This document shows, in pieces, positions 19,225-27,305 of a DNA stretch of 64,000 bases. The stretch comes from Shewanella sp. ANA-3 (GTDB lineage: Bacteria; Pseudomonadota; Gammaproteobacteria; Enterobacterales; Shewanellaceae). Location of the stretch: the NCBI RefSeq assembly GCF_000203935.1, contig NC_008573.1:1-64000 (forward strand). Direction: 5' to 3'. The notes under the pieces are model-generated. The model had not been told where the DNA came from and searched no databases. It was given only the letters and a program-made list of their open reading frames with translations. Both the position numbers and the translations under genes were made by a program. Each line of letters starts with the position of its first letter. The stretch's first letter is position 1.

Positions 19225-19403
19225 AAACCGAACATAACCCCAATGAAATGGAATAAACTGCGAAGCAGTCCACCCTTGATTACGGATTCAATCCCCGATT
19301 GTCCCAGCGCCTTTCGTTTACCTGTTATCCGCTTATCAAAGCGAGCCAGGTCGAGGATTTTTATTGGCGAGTTATCAAAAAAAGACCATTGCTTGTTGTT
19401 CAT
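19221..19403 (-). CDS. Possible small ORF coupled to His-rich gene
   Basis: 60 codons; its stop overlaps the ATG of the His-rich gene by 4 nt and it starts 13 bp after the CDF stop. That spacing fits an operon, but there is no clear SD and no recognised domain, so it may be fortuitous. Confidence 0.35.
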   Translation of the reverse strand: MNNKQWSFFDNSPIKILDLARFDKRITGKRKALGQSGIESVIKGGLLRSLFHFIGVMFGL

Positions 19404-19415
19404 ATTGTGCTCGGC

Positions 19416-20315
19416 TCAGGACTTGAGCTGCAAGATACGGCGCGCACCATTCAACACAATCAAACCGATGATAAGGCCAATCACCAAGTCTGGATAACGT
19501 GAGCCCGTCCAGGCCACCAATCCACCGGCAAGGATCACCCCTAGATTGGCAATCACGTCATTGGCGGAGAAAATCCAGCTGGCTTTCATATGGGCGCCGC
19601 TATCCCGGCTTTTGGCAATCAACAGCAGACAGGTCACATTGGCCGCCAAGGCAACAAGCCCGAAGCTCATCATCAAAGTGGAAACCGGTTCACTACCCAA
19701 TACTAATCGCCTTACCACCTCGCCCAAAGCGCCCAAGGCGAGAATGATCTGAAGCCAACCGGAAAAATGGGCTGCACGCAACTTCATCCGCACACTGTGC
19801 CCTACGGCATACAGCGCCACGCCGTAGACGGCGGCATCAGCGAACATATCCAGGGAGTCCGCAATCAAACCAGTGGATTGCGCCCACCAGCCGACAGTAA
19901 TTTCAATGACAAACATGATGCCATTGATTGCCAGTAGCCACTTGAGAATGCCAGCTTCTCTTTCTGCCTCCTGTTTTGCAGACGCCTGCGCACGGGCGAT
20001 GGACTCGCTGGCGACGGGCATTGTACTGACAAGTCTCGCGCCCAGACCGACTGATTGCATTCTTTTTTTAATAAGGTCAGCGTTATCACCATGGTAGACA
20101 CTCACCTTGCGCTTGGGGGTATCGAATTCCAATGTGACTTTAGGATGCACACTGTCCAACGCCATACGGATCATGCCTTCCTCTGAAGGACAGTCCATCT
20201 TGGGGACATGATACTCACTAACAAAGCCGCCATGAGAAGCGTCGTGTACTTCGGCAATTTGGGGAGTGTTCTCCGTCGCGTTATTTTGGCAATTGCCACC
20301 GCATGTGGTCGTCAT
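19416..20315 (-). CDS. Cation diffusion facilitator with N-terminal metal-binding domain
   Basis: 299 aa. A Cys-rich start (TTTCGGNCQNN) is followed by an HMA-like domain with Met-Asp-Cys-Pro (HVPKMDCPSEE), then six membrane helices. These carry CDF metal-site residues (SLDMFADAAVYG and SANDVIANLGVI, both Asp pairs). CDF proteins export Zn, Cd, Co or Fe from cytosol to periplasm by proton antiport. Read divergently from a MerR regulator and probably controlled by the dyad at 20352-20372. Confidence 0.85.
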   Translation of the reverse strand: MTTTCGGNCQNNATENTPQIAEVHDASHGGFVSEYHVPKMDCPSEEGMIRMALDSVHPKVTLEFDTPKRKVSVYHGDNADLIKKRMQSVGLGARLVSTMPVASESIARAQASAKQEAEREAGILKWLLAINGIMFVIEITVGWWAQSTGLIADSLDMFADAAVYGVALYAVGHSVRMKLRAAHFSGWLQIILALGALGEVVRRLVLGSEPVSTLMMSFGLVALAANVTCLLLIAKSRDSGAHMKASWIFSANDVIANLGVILAGGLVAWTGSRYPDLVIGLIIGLIVLNGARRILQLKS

Positions 20316-20344
20316 AAAAAACCCTTGTTCTATCCAAGGTGGGC

Positions 20345-20375
20345 AGTTTAAACTCTATAGTTACTATAGAGTCAA
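20345..20375 (-). promoter_or_regulatory. MerR-type promoter/operator
   Basis: Perfect dyad ACTCTATAG-tta-CTATAGAGT (20352-20372) lies between a minus-strand -35 TTGACT (20370-20375) and a -10-like TAAACT (20345-20350). The spacer is 19 bp, the long spacing that MerR regulators correct by DNA distortion. Drives the CDF gene and probably the whole metal operon. Confidence 0.85.
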
Positions 20376-20392
20376 GCACAGAGATTGAATAA

Positions 20393-20800
20393 ATGAAGAT
20401 TGGCGAGCTGGCAAAAAAGACGGATTGCTCGGTGCAAACTATCCGTTACTATGAAAAAGAACAGTTGCTGTGCACGACACAGCGTAGTGACGGCAATTTT
20501 CGACTTTACGATGAAGCTGCTGTCGAACAGCTGCTATTTATCAAGCTCTGCCGTAACCTGGATCTCAGTTTGTCCGAGATCCGCCAGCTACTCACATTAA
20601 AACGCTCACCGGGTGCGCAATGTGATCAAGTCAATCGCATGATGGATACGCACATTCAACAAGTGGAAACGCGCATTCAGAAGCTGGTTCAGCTGCGCGA
20701 GCATTTGAAAGTACTTCGCCGCAGCTGCTCCAGTGAAAGGACGATCGAACAGTGCGGCATCTTGCAAACGTTAACCACTAATCAGCATCAGAAGCGGTAA
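20393..20800 (+). CDS. MerR-family metal-responsive regulator (CadR/PbrR-like)
   Basis: 135 aa. N-terminal MerR HTH (IGELAKKTDCSVQTIRYYEKE), dimerisation helix and Cys at 77, 112 and 121. These match the three metal-binding cysteines of CadR/PbrR proteins, which sense Cd, Pb or Zn. Starts 20 bp from its operator, opposite the CDF transporter. The 3' end overlaps the converging FTR1 remnant. Confidence 0.88.
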   Translation: MKIGELAKKTDCSVQTIRYYEKEQLLCTTQRSDGNFRLYDEAAVEQLLFIKLCRNLDLSLSEIRQLLTLKRSPGAQCDQVNRMMDTHIQQVETRIQKLVQLREHLKVLRRSCSSERTIEQCGILQTLTTNQHQKR

Positions 20801-21092
20801 CACTTACGCGCTTGAAATCGGACGCCTGTGTTATCGGCGGTGATGTTGCGCGTTTTGATTTGGATAGTATTAAAAATACCAGGTAAACCAGAAGTACCGA
20901 AAGTTGCGCAAGCACGCCTTGCCAGGTGGATTTGACGCCAATCCAGTCAATCTCAAAACTCACAGGTAATGGCGTCATACCGATGATGGCCGCCTCCTGT
21001 AATGCCGACACAGCTTTGCCCATCAGGACAAATGCCAGCGCTAGCAGCAAGTAGGTGGTGGCTGAAAAGAATTTGATCTGATCCGCTACTTT
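20778..21092 (-). pseudogene. FTR1/PbrT permease, C-terminal remnant
   Basis: About 90 residues resemble the end of FTR1-family Fe/Pb permeases (FFSATTYLLLALAFVLMGKAV, SALQEAAIIG, STWQGVLAQ). The rest was lost when an IS3-type end joined near 21080-21092. The ORF is artificially extended into the IS. It suggests that the ancestral cluster was a pbr-type (lead) operon with PbrT next to PbrR. Confidence 0.75.
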
Positions 21093-21307
21093 TGGACATC
21101 TCGCTAAGTGAGTAAAATCGCTTATTGAGGTGAAGTATGTCAACGAAGAAACCCCGTAAAATCCACACGCAAGAATTTAAAGCTGAAGCCCTGAAGCTTG
21201 CTGATAAAATTGGTGTAGCGGCAGCGGCACGTGAACTCAATCTTTATGAGTCACAGCTATACAATTGGCGCTCAAGTGTCGAAAAGAAATCTAATCTGAA
21301 CCAGTAA
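21093..21307 (+). mobile_element. IS3-family left-end remnant
   Basis: Begins with a terminal-repeat-like TGGACATCTCGCTAAGTGAG and contains only the start of orfA. The rest of the element is missing. It lies at the boundary between metal cluster and degenerate sequence. Confidence 0.7.
21137..21307 (+). pseudogene. IS3 orfA fragment
   Basis: 56 codons: MSTKKPRKIHTQEFKAEALK then an HTH (VAAAARELNLYESQLYNWRS), typical of IS3 OrfA. Stops early after LNQ; normal OrfA is about 100 aa and is followed by orfB, absent here. Confidence 0.75.
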
Positions 21308-21934
21308 TAGTGGACACTTTGTATTATTACTAAAATTTGGTCAATTAGCCTAAGGGAACTGGTGACAGCCTCAAGAGTTGTGCCTCTGAATGGGGCACGA
21401 ACGTGTCAGCTTCATTCCTCTGACACGTATAGGGGACAAGAATCAGTTAGTGCTTAGGCTCTAAAATTCGATTTTAGCATTACCATTAGTAATGAATATC
21501 CTCAGAAAGTGAGATTGTTATTTAATAAATGGGATGGACAAACGCAATGCATCGAAAAGGCCCAAACCTTAGGTAAATGCCTTGGACGTTTGCTTGTTCA
21601 TCAATTAAGGAAAAATAAGCGGTTCGATTAAGGGACAAGCTCGTCACACGTGCAAAGCCTGCTTAAATGCAATCGTTCGACCATTGCTAAAGCGGCCAAG
21701 TTGAGCGGGCTTGGGTAGCCACAATTTTTTTATAGATGTTAGCTGCTGTATCCCAAAGTAGGTGAGAGTCGCAGTAACTTATAGGTGGATATGAATATAA
21801 TAAGTATTCTAATTTATTAATCATAAACTTAGGTAAATATAAGTGCCGTATTAAATGTTAATAGGATGCCGTATTTATTCCTATTACCCTCACATTAAGC
21901 TATACTCGCGCTATTGTAGAGTAAGGAGGTTTAA
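21308..21934. other. Degenerate region before defence island
   Basis: No intact gene. A plus-strand frame from about 21458 to 21718 has protein-like composition (FNKWDGQTQCIEKAQTLGK, then an in-frame TAA at 21629, then SLLKCNRSTIAKAAKLSGLG). It is probably a decayed gene of unknown type. ACGTGTCAG/CTGACACGT (21401-21428) forms a hairpin. The last 90 bp hold the abiEi promoter. Confidence 0.5.
21844..21886 (+). promoter_or_regulatory. Probable AbiEi operator
   Basis: Direct repeats TGCCGTATT (21844-21852 and 21867-21875) interleave with the inverted repeat TAATAGGA/TCCTATTA (21859-21866, 21879-21886), just upstream of the strong SD AAGGAGG of the antitoxin gene. AbiEi-type antitoxins are known to autorepress by binding repeats, so this is a plausible site. 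Confidence 0.5.
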
Positions 21935-22345
21935 ATGGCCGCTGTTGACAGTATCTTTCAAAAGATAAAGCGTTCTAGACGCTACGTTTTCGAACGCAAA
22001 GACTTTGACGGCATTGCTAGCTATGACCAAATTGGCCGATCGCTTAATCAGTTAATGGATAGAGGCGAGATAATGAAGCTTGGCTATGGCTTATACACGA
22101 AAGCGCGAGTAAACAGCCTGACAGGACGTTTAATGCCGTCGTGTCCAGGTGGTAGCGATGCACTTATGCGTGAAATATTAAAAATGAAAGACATCGATTT
22201 CGAGATAGATAATCTGTCCTTACAAAGTCTTTCCGGTAAAAACACCCAAATCCCCTCATCCGTTCATTACTCATGGGATCAAAAACAGTTCAATCGCAAA
22301 TTGGTTGTTGGTAACAGACTATTAACGCCAGCAAGTAGACCATGA
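21935..22345 (+). CDS. AbiEi-type antitoxin
   Basis: 136 aa with a winged-helix N-terminus (FQKIKRSRRYVFERKDF, YDQIGRSLNQLMDRGEI, KLGYGLYTKAR), the usual AbiEi/DUF6088 pattern. In type IV systems it represses the operon and counteracts the nucleotidyltransferase toxin. Strong SD (AAGGAGG). ATG of the toxin overlaps its stop (22342-22345). Confidence 0.8.
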   Translation: MAAVDSIFQKIKRSRRYVFERKDFDGIASYDQIGRSLNQLMDRGEIMKLGYGLYTKARVNSLTGRLMPSCPGGSDALMREILKMKDIDFEIDNLSLQSLSGKNTQIPSSVHYSWDQKQFNRKLVVGNRLLTPASRP

Positions 22346-23283
22346 AAAAACTGAAACAACAGTTCTTAGAGGTTTCCGATGCATTAGCGCTCGGAAACCC
22401 CGCCATTATTGAAAAAGATTATTGGGTGGTTGCTCTACTTTCTGAGCTTGAACAGTTAACGTTTGAAACTCATCAAATGGTGTTTTCCGGCGGCACCGCA
22501 CTGGCTAAGTCCAATGTTAAAATACTTAGAATGTCTGAAGACGTGGACATAAAGCTGATCCCCACGCCGCAATTTCAACACCTTAGTCGCGGCAGGAAGA
22601 AACAGTACCGAAAAGCGTTAGCAGTAAAAATTGAAACAGCGATTATTGCATCGAACACATTTTCTATCGAAGCTAGATTAGTTCAGGATGAATATCGCTA
22701 TGTGGAATATGAGCTTAAATATCCGCAACAATTTAGCCAGGCTCCTTGTCTACGCCCAATCATCAAGTTAGAACTGATGGAAACCATTCCACTGCTTGCG
22801 CTGGAAACGCGGGGCATCCAATCGTTAGTCGCAGAGCTTTATAAGCTGCCACAAGAAGTGAACGGATTCATCTGCGTATCAGTAAATACCACCTTGGTAG
22901 AGAAAGTGCTTTCCATGTTACGCCGCACAATGTCTGTTAAGCGTGATGCAGCCCGAAGCGATGACGTCACTTTAGTTAGGCATATTTACGACGTACACTG
23001 TATTCATGCAGCACAGGCCCTTGATAATGAATTACTTGCGCCCCTTTTTCGCGCCATATTAGCAGAAGATATTGCTCGCTTTGGCAACCAACATGCCGAA
23101 TTCGTCATGGACCCAGCCAATGAGTTACGCCTTGGCTTACAGGAGATAGAAAGCAACCCACTCTTCAGGCAACGCTTTAATGATTTTGTTAAACCCATGG
23201 TGTTTAACTCGCAACCCCCCAATTTTGATACGTGCTTTATGTCCTTTAAACATATTGCGACCTCACTCATTCTGACTATTTAG
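22342..23283 (+). CDS. AbiEii/AbiGii nucleotidyltransferase toxin
   Basis: 313 aa. Nucleotidyltransferase core: MVFSGGTALAKS (GS-like motif) and SEDVDIKLIP with two catalytic Asp residues. AbiEii-type toxins modify tRNA or other targets and act in phage defence by abortive infection or plasmid maintenance. Forms a bicistron with the antitoxin and sits 7 bp upstream of hsdM. Confidence 0.85.
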   Translation: MKKLKQQFLEVSDALALGNPAIIEKDYWVVALLSELEQLTFETHQMVFSGGTALAKSNVKILRMSEDVDIKLIPTPQFQHLSRGRKKQYRKALAVKIETAIIASNTFSIEARLVQDEYRYVEYELKYPQQFSQAPCLRPIIKLELMETIPLLALETRGIQSLVAELYKLPQEVNGFICVSVNTTLVEKVLSMLRRTMSVKRDAARSDDVTLVRHIYDVHCIHAAQALDNELLAPLFRAILAEDIARFGNQHAEFVMDPANELRLGLQEIESNPLFRQRFNDFVKPMVFNSQPPNFDTCFMSFKHIATSLILTI

Positions 23284-23290
23284 AGCAAAC

Positions 23291-25915
23291 ATGAACAAAC
23301 AACAACTGGCCGCAAAAATCTGGGAATCAGCAAACCAGATGCGCTCAAAAATCGAAGCTAACGAATACAAAGATTACATCTTAGGTTTCATTTTTTACAA
23401 GTACCTGAGCGACCAGTTAGTTCAGTTTGTCACCAAAGAGGGCATGACACCTGAAGACATTAAAGCCCTCAACGAAGAAGACGCGGACACGGTCAAGTAC
23501 ATTCAAGACAATCTAGGTTATTTCATCGCTTACGATAATTTGTTTGCTACTTGGGTTGATCCTGCATTCGACTTTGACGAGTCTAACGTGCGCGATGCGC
23601 TATCCGCCTTTAGCCGTTTGATTTCGCCTACCTACAAAAAATTGTTTGAAGGAATTTTCACCACACTCGAAACGGGTCTTAGCAAACTGGGTGAAAGCGC
23701 GGGTAAGCGCACAAAAGCCATTAGCGACCTACTACATTTAATCAAAAGTATCCCAATGAACGGTAAGCAAGGCTATGACGTTCTGGGTTACATCTACGAA
23801 TACCTGATTGAAAAATTTGCCGCTAATGCCGGTAAAAAAGCCGGTGAGTTCTATACGCCGCATGAAGTCTCGGTATTGATGTCGCACATCATCGCCCATG
23901 AATTAAAACACAAAGATACCATCGAGATTTACGACCCAACGTCGGGCTCGGGTTCGTTACTGATCAATATTGGTGAAGCGGTCGAAAAATACGCCAAAAG
24001 CAAAGACAGCATTACCTATTATGCCCAAGAGCTAAAAGCGAATACCTACAACCTTACCCGTATGAACCTGATCATGCGCGGCATTAAAGCCAGCAATATC
24101 AAAACCCGTAACGGTGACACCTTAGAAGACGATTGGCCATACTTTGATGAAAATGATCCGCAAGGTACTTATCATGCGCTGTATGTGGATGCGGTCGTCT
24201 CCAACCCGCCTTACTCACAAGCCTGGGACCCAAGTTTTAAAGACAGCGATCCACGTTACTCGCGTTTTGGTCTTGCGCCCAAAACCAAAGCCGATTTTGC
24301 CTTTTTATTGCACGACCTTTACCACCTAAAACCCGATGGCATTATGACCATTGTCTTGCCCCACGGCGTACTCTTTAGAGGTGGTGAAGAAGGCGAAATT
24401 CGCAAGCAACTGATTGAGCAAAACCACATTGATGCCATTATCGGCTTACCAGCTAACATCTTTTTTGGTACTGGTATTCCTACCGTTATTTTGGTGCTCA
24501 AGCAGAAGCGTGGCTCTATTGACAAACCACAGAATGACGTATTAATTGTGGATGCCTCCAAGCACTTTGTTAAAGAAGGTAAAAACAATAAACTGCAAGC
24601 CAGTGACATCAAGCGCATTGTTGATGCGGTCATTAACCGCGACAGCATCGAAAAATTCTCACAAGTGGTGAGTAAGCAAACCTTGCGCGACAATGGCTAC
24701 AACTTAAACATACCCCGTTATGTAGATTCGTCACCAGCGGCCGAAAGCTGGGATTTACACGCCACTATGCTCGGCGGCATCCCAAATAGCGAAATTGCGC
24801 AGTTACACCAATATTGGCAAGCATTCCCGCAATTGCATGATGCGCTGTTTGTGGCCAAGTCTGCCGCCCACAGTGAATTAGCCATTGCTAAACGAGACGT
24901 TAATGCAACCATTACCCAGCACTCACAAGTGGTAGAGTTTGTCACTGCCTACAACCAGGCGTTTGATGGAACCAATGCCAACAGCAGCTTTGATGACTAT
25001 TTAAACAATACCCTAATCCAAGGCTGGCAAGCCGTTAACCGTAACCAGCAAGAGCCTGAATTAAGCACAGAGTTATTCACACGCTTAAGCAGTGTTGCCC
25101 TCATCGACAAATACCAGGCCTATCAATATTTGAACAACCAATGGCAATTGATTAGTGCTGATTTAGAAATGATGCAAACTGAGGGTTTCGCCGCCACTAA
25201 GCAAGTTGACCCTAATATCGTGGTTAAAAAGGTTAAGGGCAAAGACACCGAAGTACAAGACGGCTGGAAAGGCCACATCATGCCCTTTGATTTAGTACAA
25301 CAAACCTACTTGAGCGATGACCTAGCGGCTCTGGCAAAACAAGAAAACCGCCTTGTCGAAATCGGAAGCCTACTTGAGGAAATACTCGAATCTCTAAGCG
25401 AAGAAGACAAAGAACAAGACACCGTAAAAGAAAGCAAAGACGGCTTTGCCAATGCCGAAGTGGCCAAGGCGGCCAAAGCCTTCTTGAAAGAACAGAAAGA
25501 CAGCAAAGTTAAATTTGAAAAGGAAAGCTACGAAGCCAAGATAATTGCGGCCAATAAACTCATCGATGAAGAAAAAGCTCTGAAAAAAGCGGTCAAAGAA
25601 GCACAAGTCGCCCTGCACTTAAAAACCAAAACCACCATCGAAGGCTTAACCGACCAGCAAGTGAACGAATTGCTGCACCTAAAATGGATCGCGCCATTAA
25701 GCCAAGAGCTTGCTGCCATGCCAAGTGTCGTGATTTCAGAGTTGACCAACCAAGTACAATCCCTTGCCGATAAATATGCGGTGACCTATTCGCAAGTGGC
25801 GAATGAGATTAAAACCACCGAACAAGAACTAGCTGACATGATGGGCGAACTCACTGGCAATGAGTTTGATATGCAGGGCTTGAATGAGCTTACCAGTTTG
25901 TTGAAGGGTGCATAA
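23291..25915 (+). CDS. hsdM: Type I restriction-modification methyltransferase subunit
   Basis: 874 aa. N-terminal HsdM helical domain (QLAAKIWESANQMRSKIEAN), SAM-binding motif I in YDPTSGSGSLLINIG and N6-adenine motif IV NPPYSQAW. The C-terminal ~350 residues, rich in Lys/Glu/Gln helices, make it longer than classical HsdM (~530 aa); extended forms are known. With HsdS it methylates the target sequence; with HsdR it restricts. Stop overlaps the hsdS start region. Confidence 0.93.
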   Translation: MNKQQLAAKIWESANQMRSKIEANEYKDYILGFIFYKYLSDQLVQFVTKEGMTPEDIKALNEEDADTVKYIQDNLGYFIAYDNLFATWVDPAFDFDESNVRDALSAFSRLISPTYKKLFEGIFTTLETGLSKLGESAGKRTKAISDLLHLIKSIPMNGKQGYDVLGYIYEYLIEKFAANAGKKAGEFYTPHEVSVLMSHIIAHELKHKDTIEIYDPTSGSGSLLINIGEAVEKYAKSKDSITYYAQELKANTYNLTRMNLIMRGIKASNIKTRNGDTLEDDWPYFDENDPQGTYHALYVDAVVSNPPYSQAWDPSFKDSDPRYSRFGLAPKTKADFAFLLHDLYHLKPDGIMTIVLPHGVLFRGGEEGEIRKQLIEQNHIDAIIGLPANIFFGTGIPTVILVLKQKRGSIDKPQNDVLIVDASKHFVKEGKNNKLQASDIKRIVDAVINRDSIEKFSQVVSKQTLRDNGYNLNIPRYVDSSPAAESWDLHATMLGGIPNSEIAQLHQYWQAFPQLHDALFVAKSAAHSELAIAKRDVNATITQHSQVVEFVTAYNQAFDGTNANSSFDDYLNNTLIQGWQAVNRNQQEPELSTELFTRLSSVALIDKYQAYQYLNNQWQLISADLEMMQTEGFAATKQVDPNIVVKKVKGKDTEVQDGWKGHIMPFDLVQQTYLSDDLAALAKQENRLVEIGSLLEEILESLSEEDKEQDTVKESKDGFANAEVAKAAKAFLKEQKDSKVKFEKESYEAKIIAANKLIDEEKALKKAVKEAQVALHLKTKTTIEGLTDQQVNELLHLKWIAPLSQELAAMPSVVISELTNQVQSLADKYAVTYSQVANEIKTTEQELADMMGELTGNEFDMQGLNELTSLLKGA

Positions 25916-25916
25916 G

Positions 25917-27134
25917 ATGAGTGTGGAAAAGATGGTGCCGGAGATTCGCTTTGAGGGGTTTAGTGATGAGTGGCAAAGTTTGAGTTTGGATAAAATTACC
26001 GATGTATATGATGGAACACATCAAACGCCGGCGTATACAAAAAACGGGGTAATGTTTCTCTCTGCTGAGAATATAAGGTCATTAACCTCACAAAAATTTA
26101 TTTCTGAAAAAGCTTTCAAAGAAGAGTTTAAAGTCTATCCCCAAAAAAATGATGTTTTAATGACTCGAATAGGAGATGTAGGAACAGCAAACGTTGTAGA
26201 AACTGATGATGACAAAGCATATTACGTGACACTGGCGTTATTGAAGTACAAGCAACTTAGCCCATATTTCTTGAAAAGCTCTATTGCTTCACCGTATGTG
26301 CAAAAAGATATTTGGCTGCGCACACTTCATATTGCATTTCCCAAAAAGATCAATATGAATGAAATCAAACAGGTCAATGTCAACTGCCCAACGAACTCGA
26401 AAGAATCTGACAAAATTGGTAACTATTTTCAAAAACTCGACAACTTAATTAACCAATACCAACAAAAGCATGACAAGCTCAGCAATATCAAAAAAGCCAT
26501 GCTGGAAAAAATGTTCCCCAAACAAGGCGAAACCATCCCAGAAATTCGCTTTAAAGGGTTTAGCGGGGAGTGGGACGAGAAAGAGCTAGGTACAGATGTT
26601 GCTGACATAGTTGGTGGTGGTACACCTAGCACTTCAATATCTGAATTTTGGAACGGTGATATAGATTGGTATTCGCCTACTGAAATTGGTAGCAATGTAT
26701 ATGCTGAAGGGAGTCAGAAAAAAATTACGGCTCTAGGCCTTAATAGTTCATCAGCAAAGATACTGCCTGCTGGTAATACGGTTCTATTTACTAGTAGAGC
26801 TGGTATAGGTGATATGGCTATTCTTACAAAGCCTGGTACTACCAATCAGGGATTTCAATCTTTTGTTGTGAAAGAAGGATTTGTACCTTATTTCATTTAT
26901 TCCGCAGGTAAACAGATTAAAGAATATGCCCTTAAACATGCGTCAGGCTCAACGTTCTTAGAAATTTCAGGTAAGCAACTTGGTCGCATGAAAATTCTTG
27001 TACCTTGCGAAACAGAACAAACCGCTATCGGCAACTACTTCCAAAAGCTCGATGCGCTGATCAAACAACACCAACAACAAATCACCAAACTGAATAACAT
27101 CAAGCAGGCCTGCTTGAGCAAGATGTTTGTATAG
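25917..27134 (+). CDS. hsdS: Type I specificity subunit
   Basis: About 405 aa. Two target-recognition domains, each introduced by a conserved block (VPEIRFEGFSDEW at ~6, IPEIRFKGFSGEW at ~207). Each is followed by a conserved coiled region (IGNYFQKLDNLINQYQQKH and AIGNYFQKLDALIKQHQQQ). The internal DNA repeats of these blocks permit domain swapping. Recognition sequence cannot be read. A frame three codons longer starts at 25908 inside hsdM. Confidence 0.92.
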   Translation: MSVEKMVPEIRFEGFSDEWQSLSLDKITDVYDGTHQTPAYTKNGVMFLSAENIRSLTSQKFISEKAFKEEFKVYPQKNDVLMTRIGDVGTANVVETDDDKAYYVTLALLKYKQLSPYFLKSSIASPYVQKDIWLRTLHIAFPKKINMNEIKQVNVNCPTNSKESDKIGNYFQKLDNLINQYQQKHDKLSNIKKAMLEKMFPKQGETIPEIRFKGFSGEWDEKELGTDVADIVGGGTPSTSISEFWNGDIDWYSPTEIGSNVYAEGSQKKITALGLNSSSAKILPAGNTVLFTSRAGIGDMAILTKPGTTNQGFQSFVVKEGFVPYFIYSAGKQIKEYALKHASGSTFLEISGKQLGRMKILVPCETEQTAIGNYFQKLDALIKQHQQQITKLNNIKQACLSKMFV

Positions 27135-27305
27135 TGATGCCTAGGCAAAATATGAGCACTGTTCGCTTCGCCCCTCAACGAATCTCCACGTTGAAAAACC
27201 TTGAAAGAGCGCCACTATTCCTTCGCTTTTTCGCCTTGATCTTCGCTGAGCGGCTCTGCTCCTTAGCGGCCCAATTTCACCTATGCACCACTCGCGGGAG
27301 CCACC

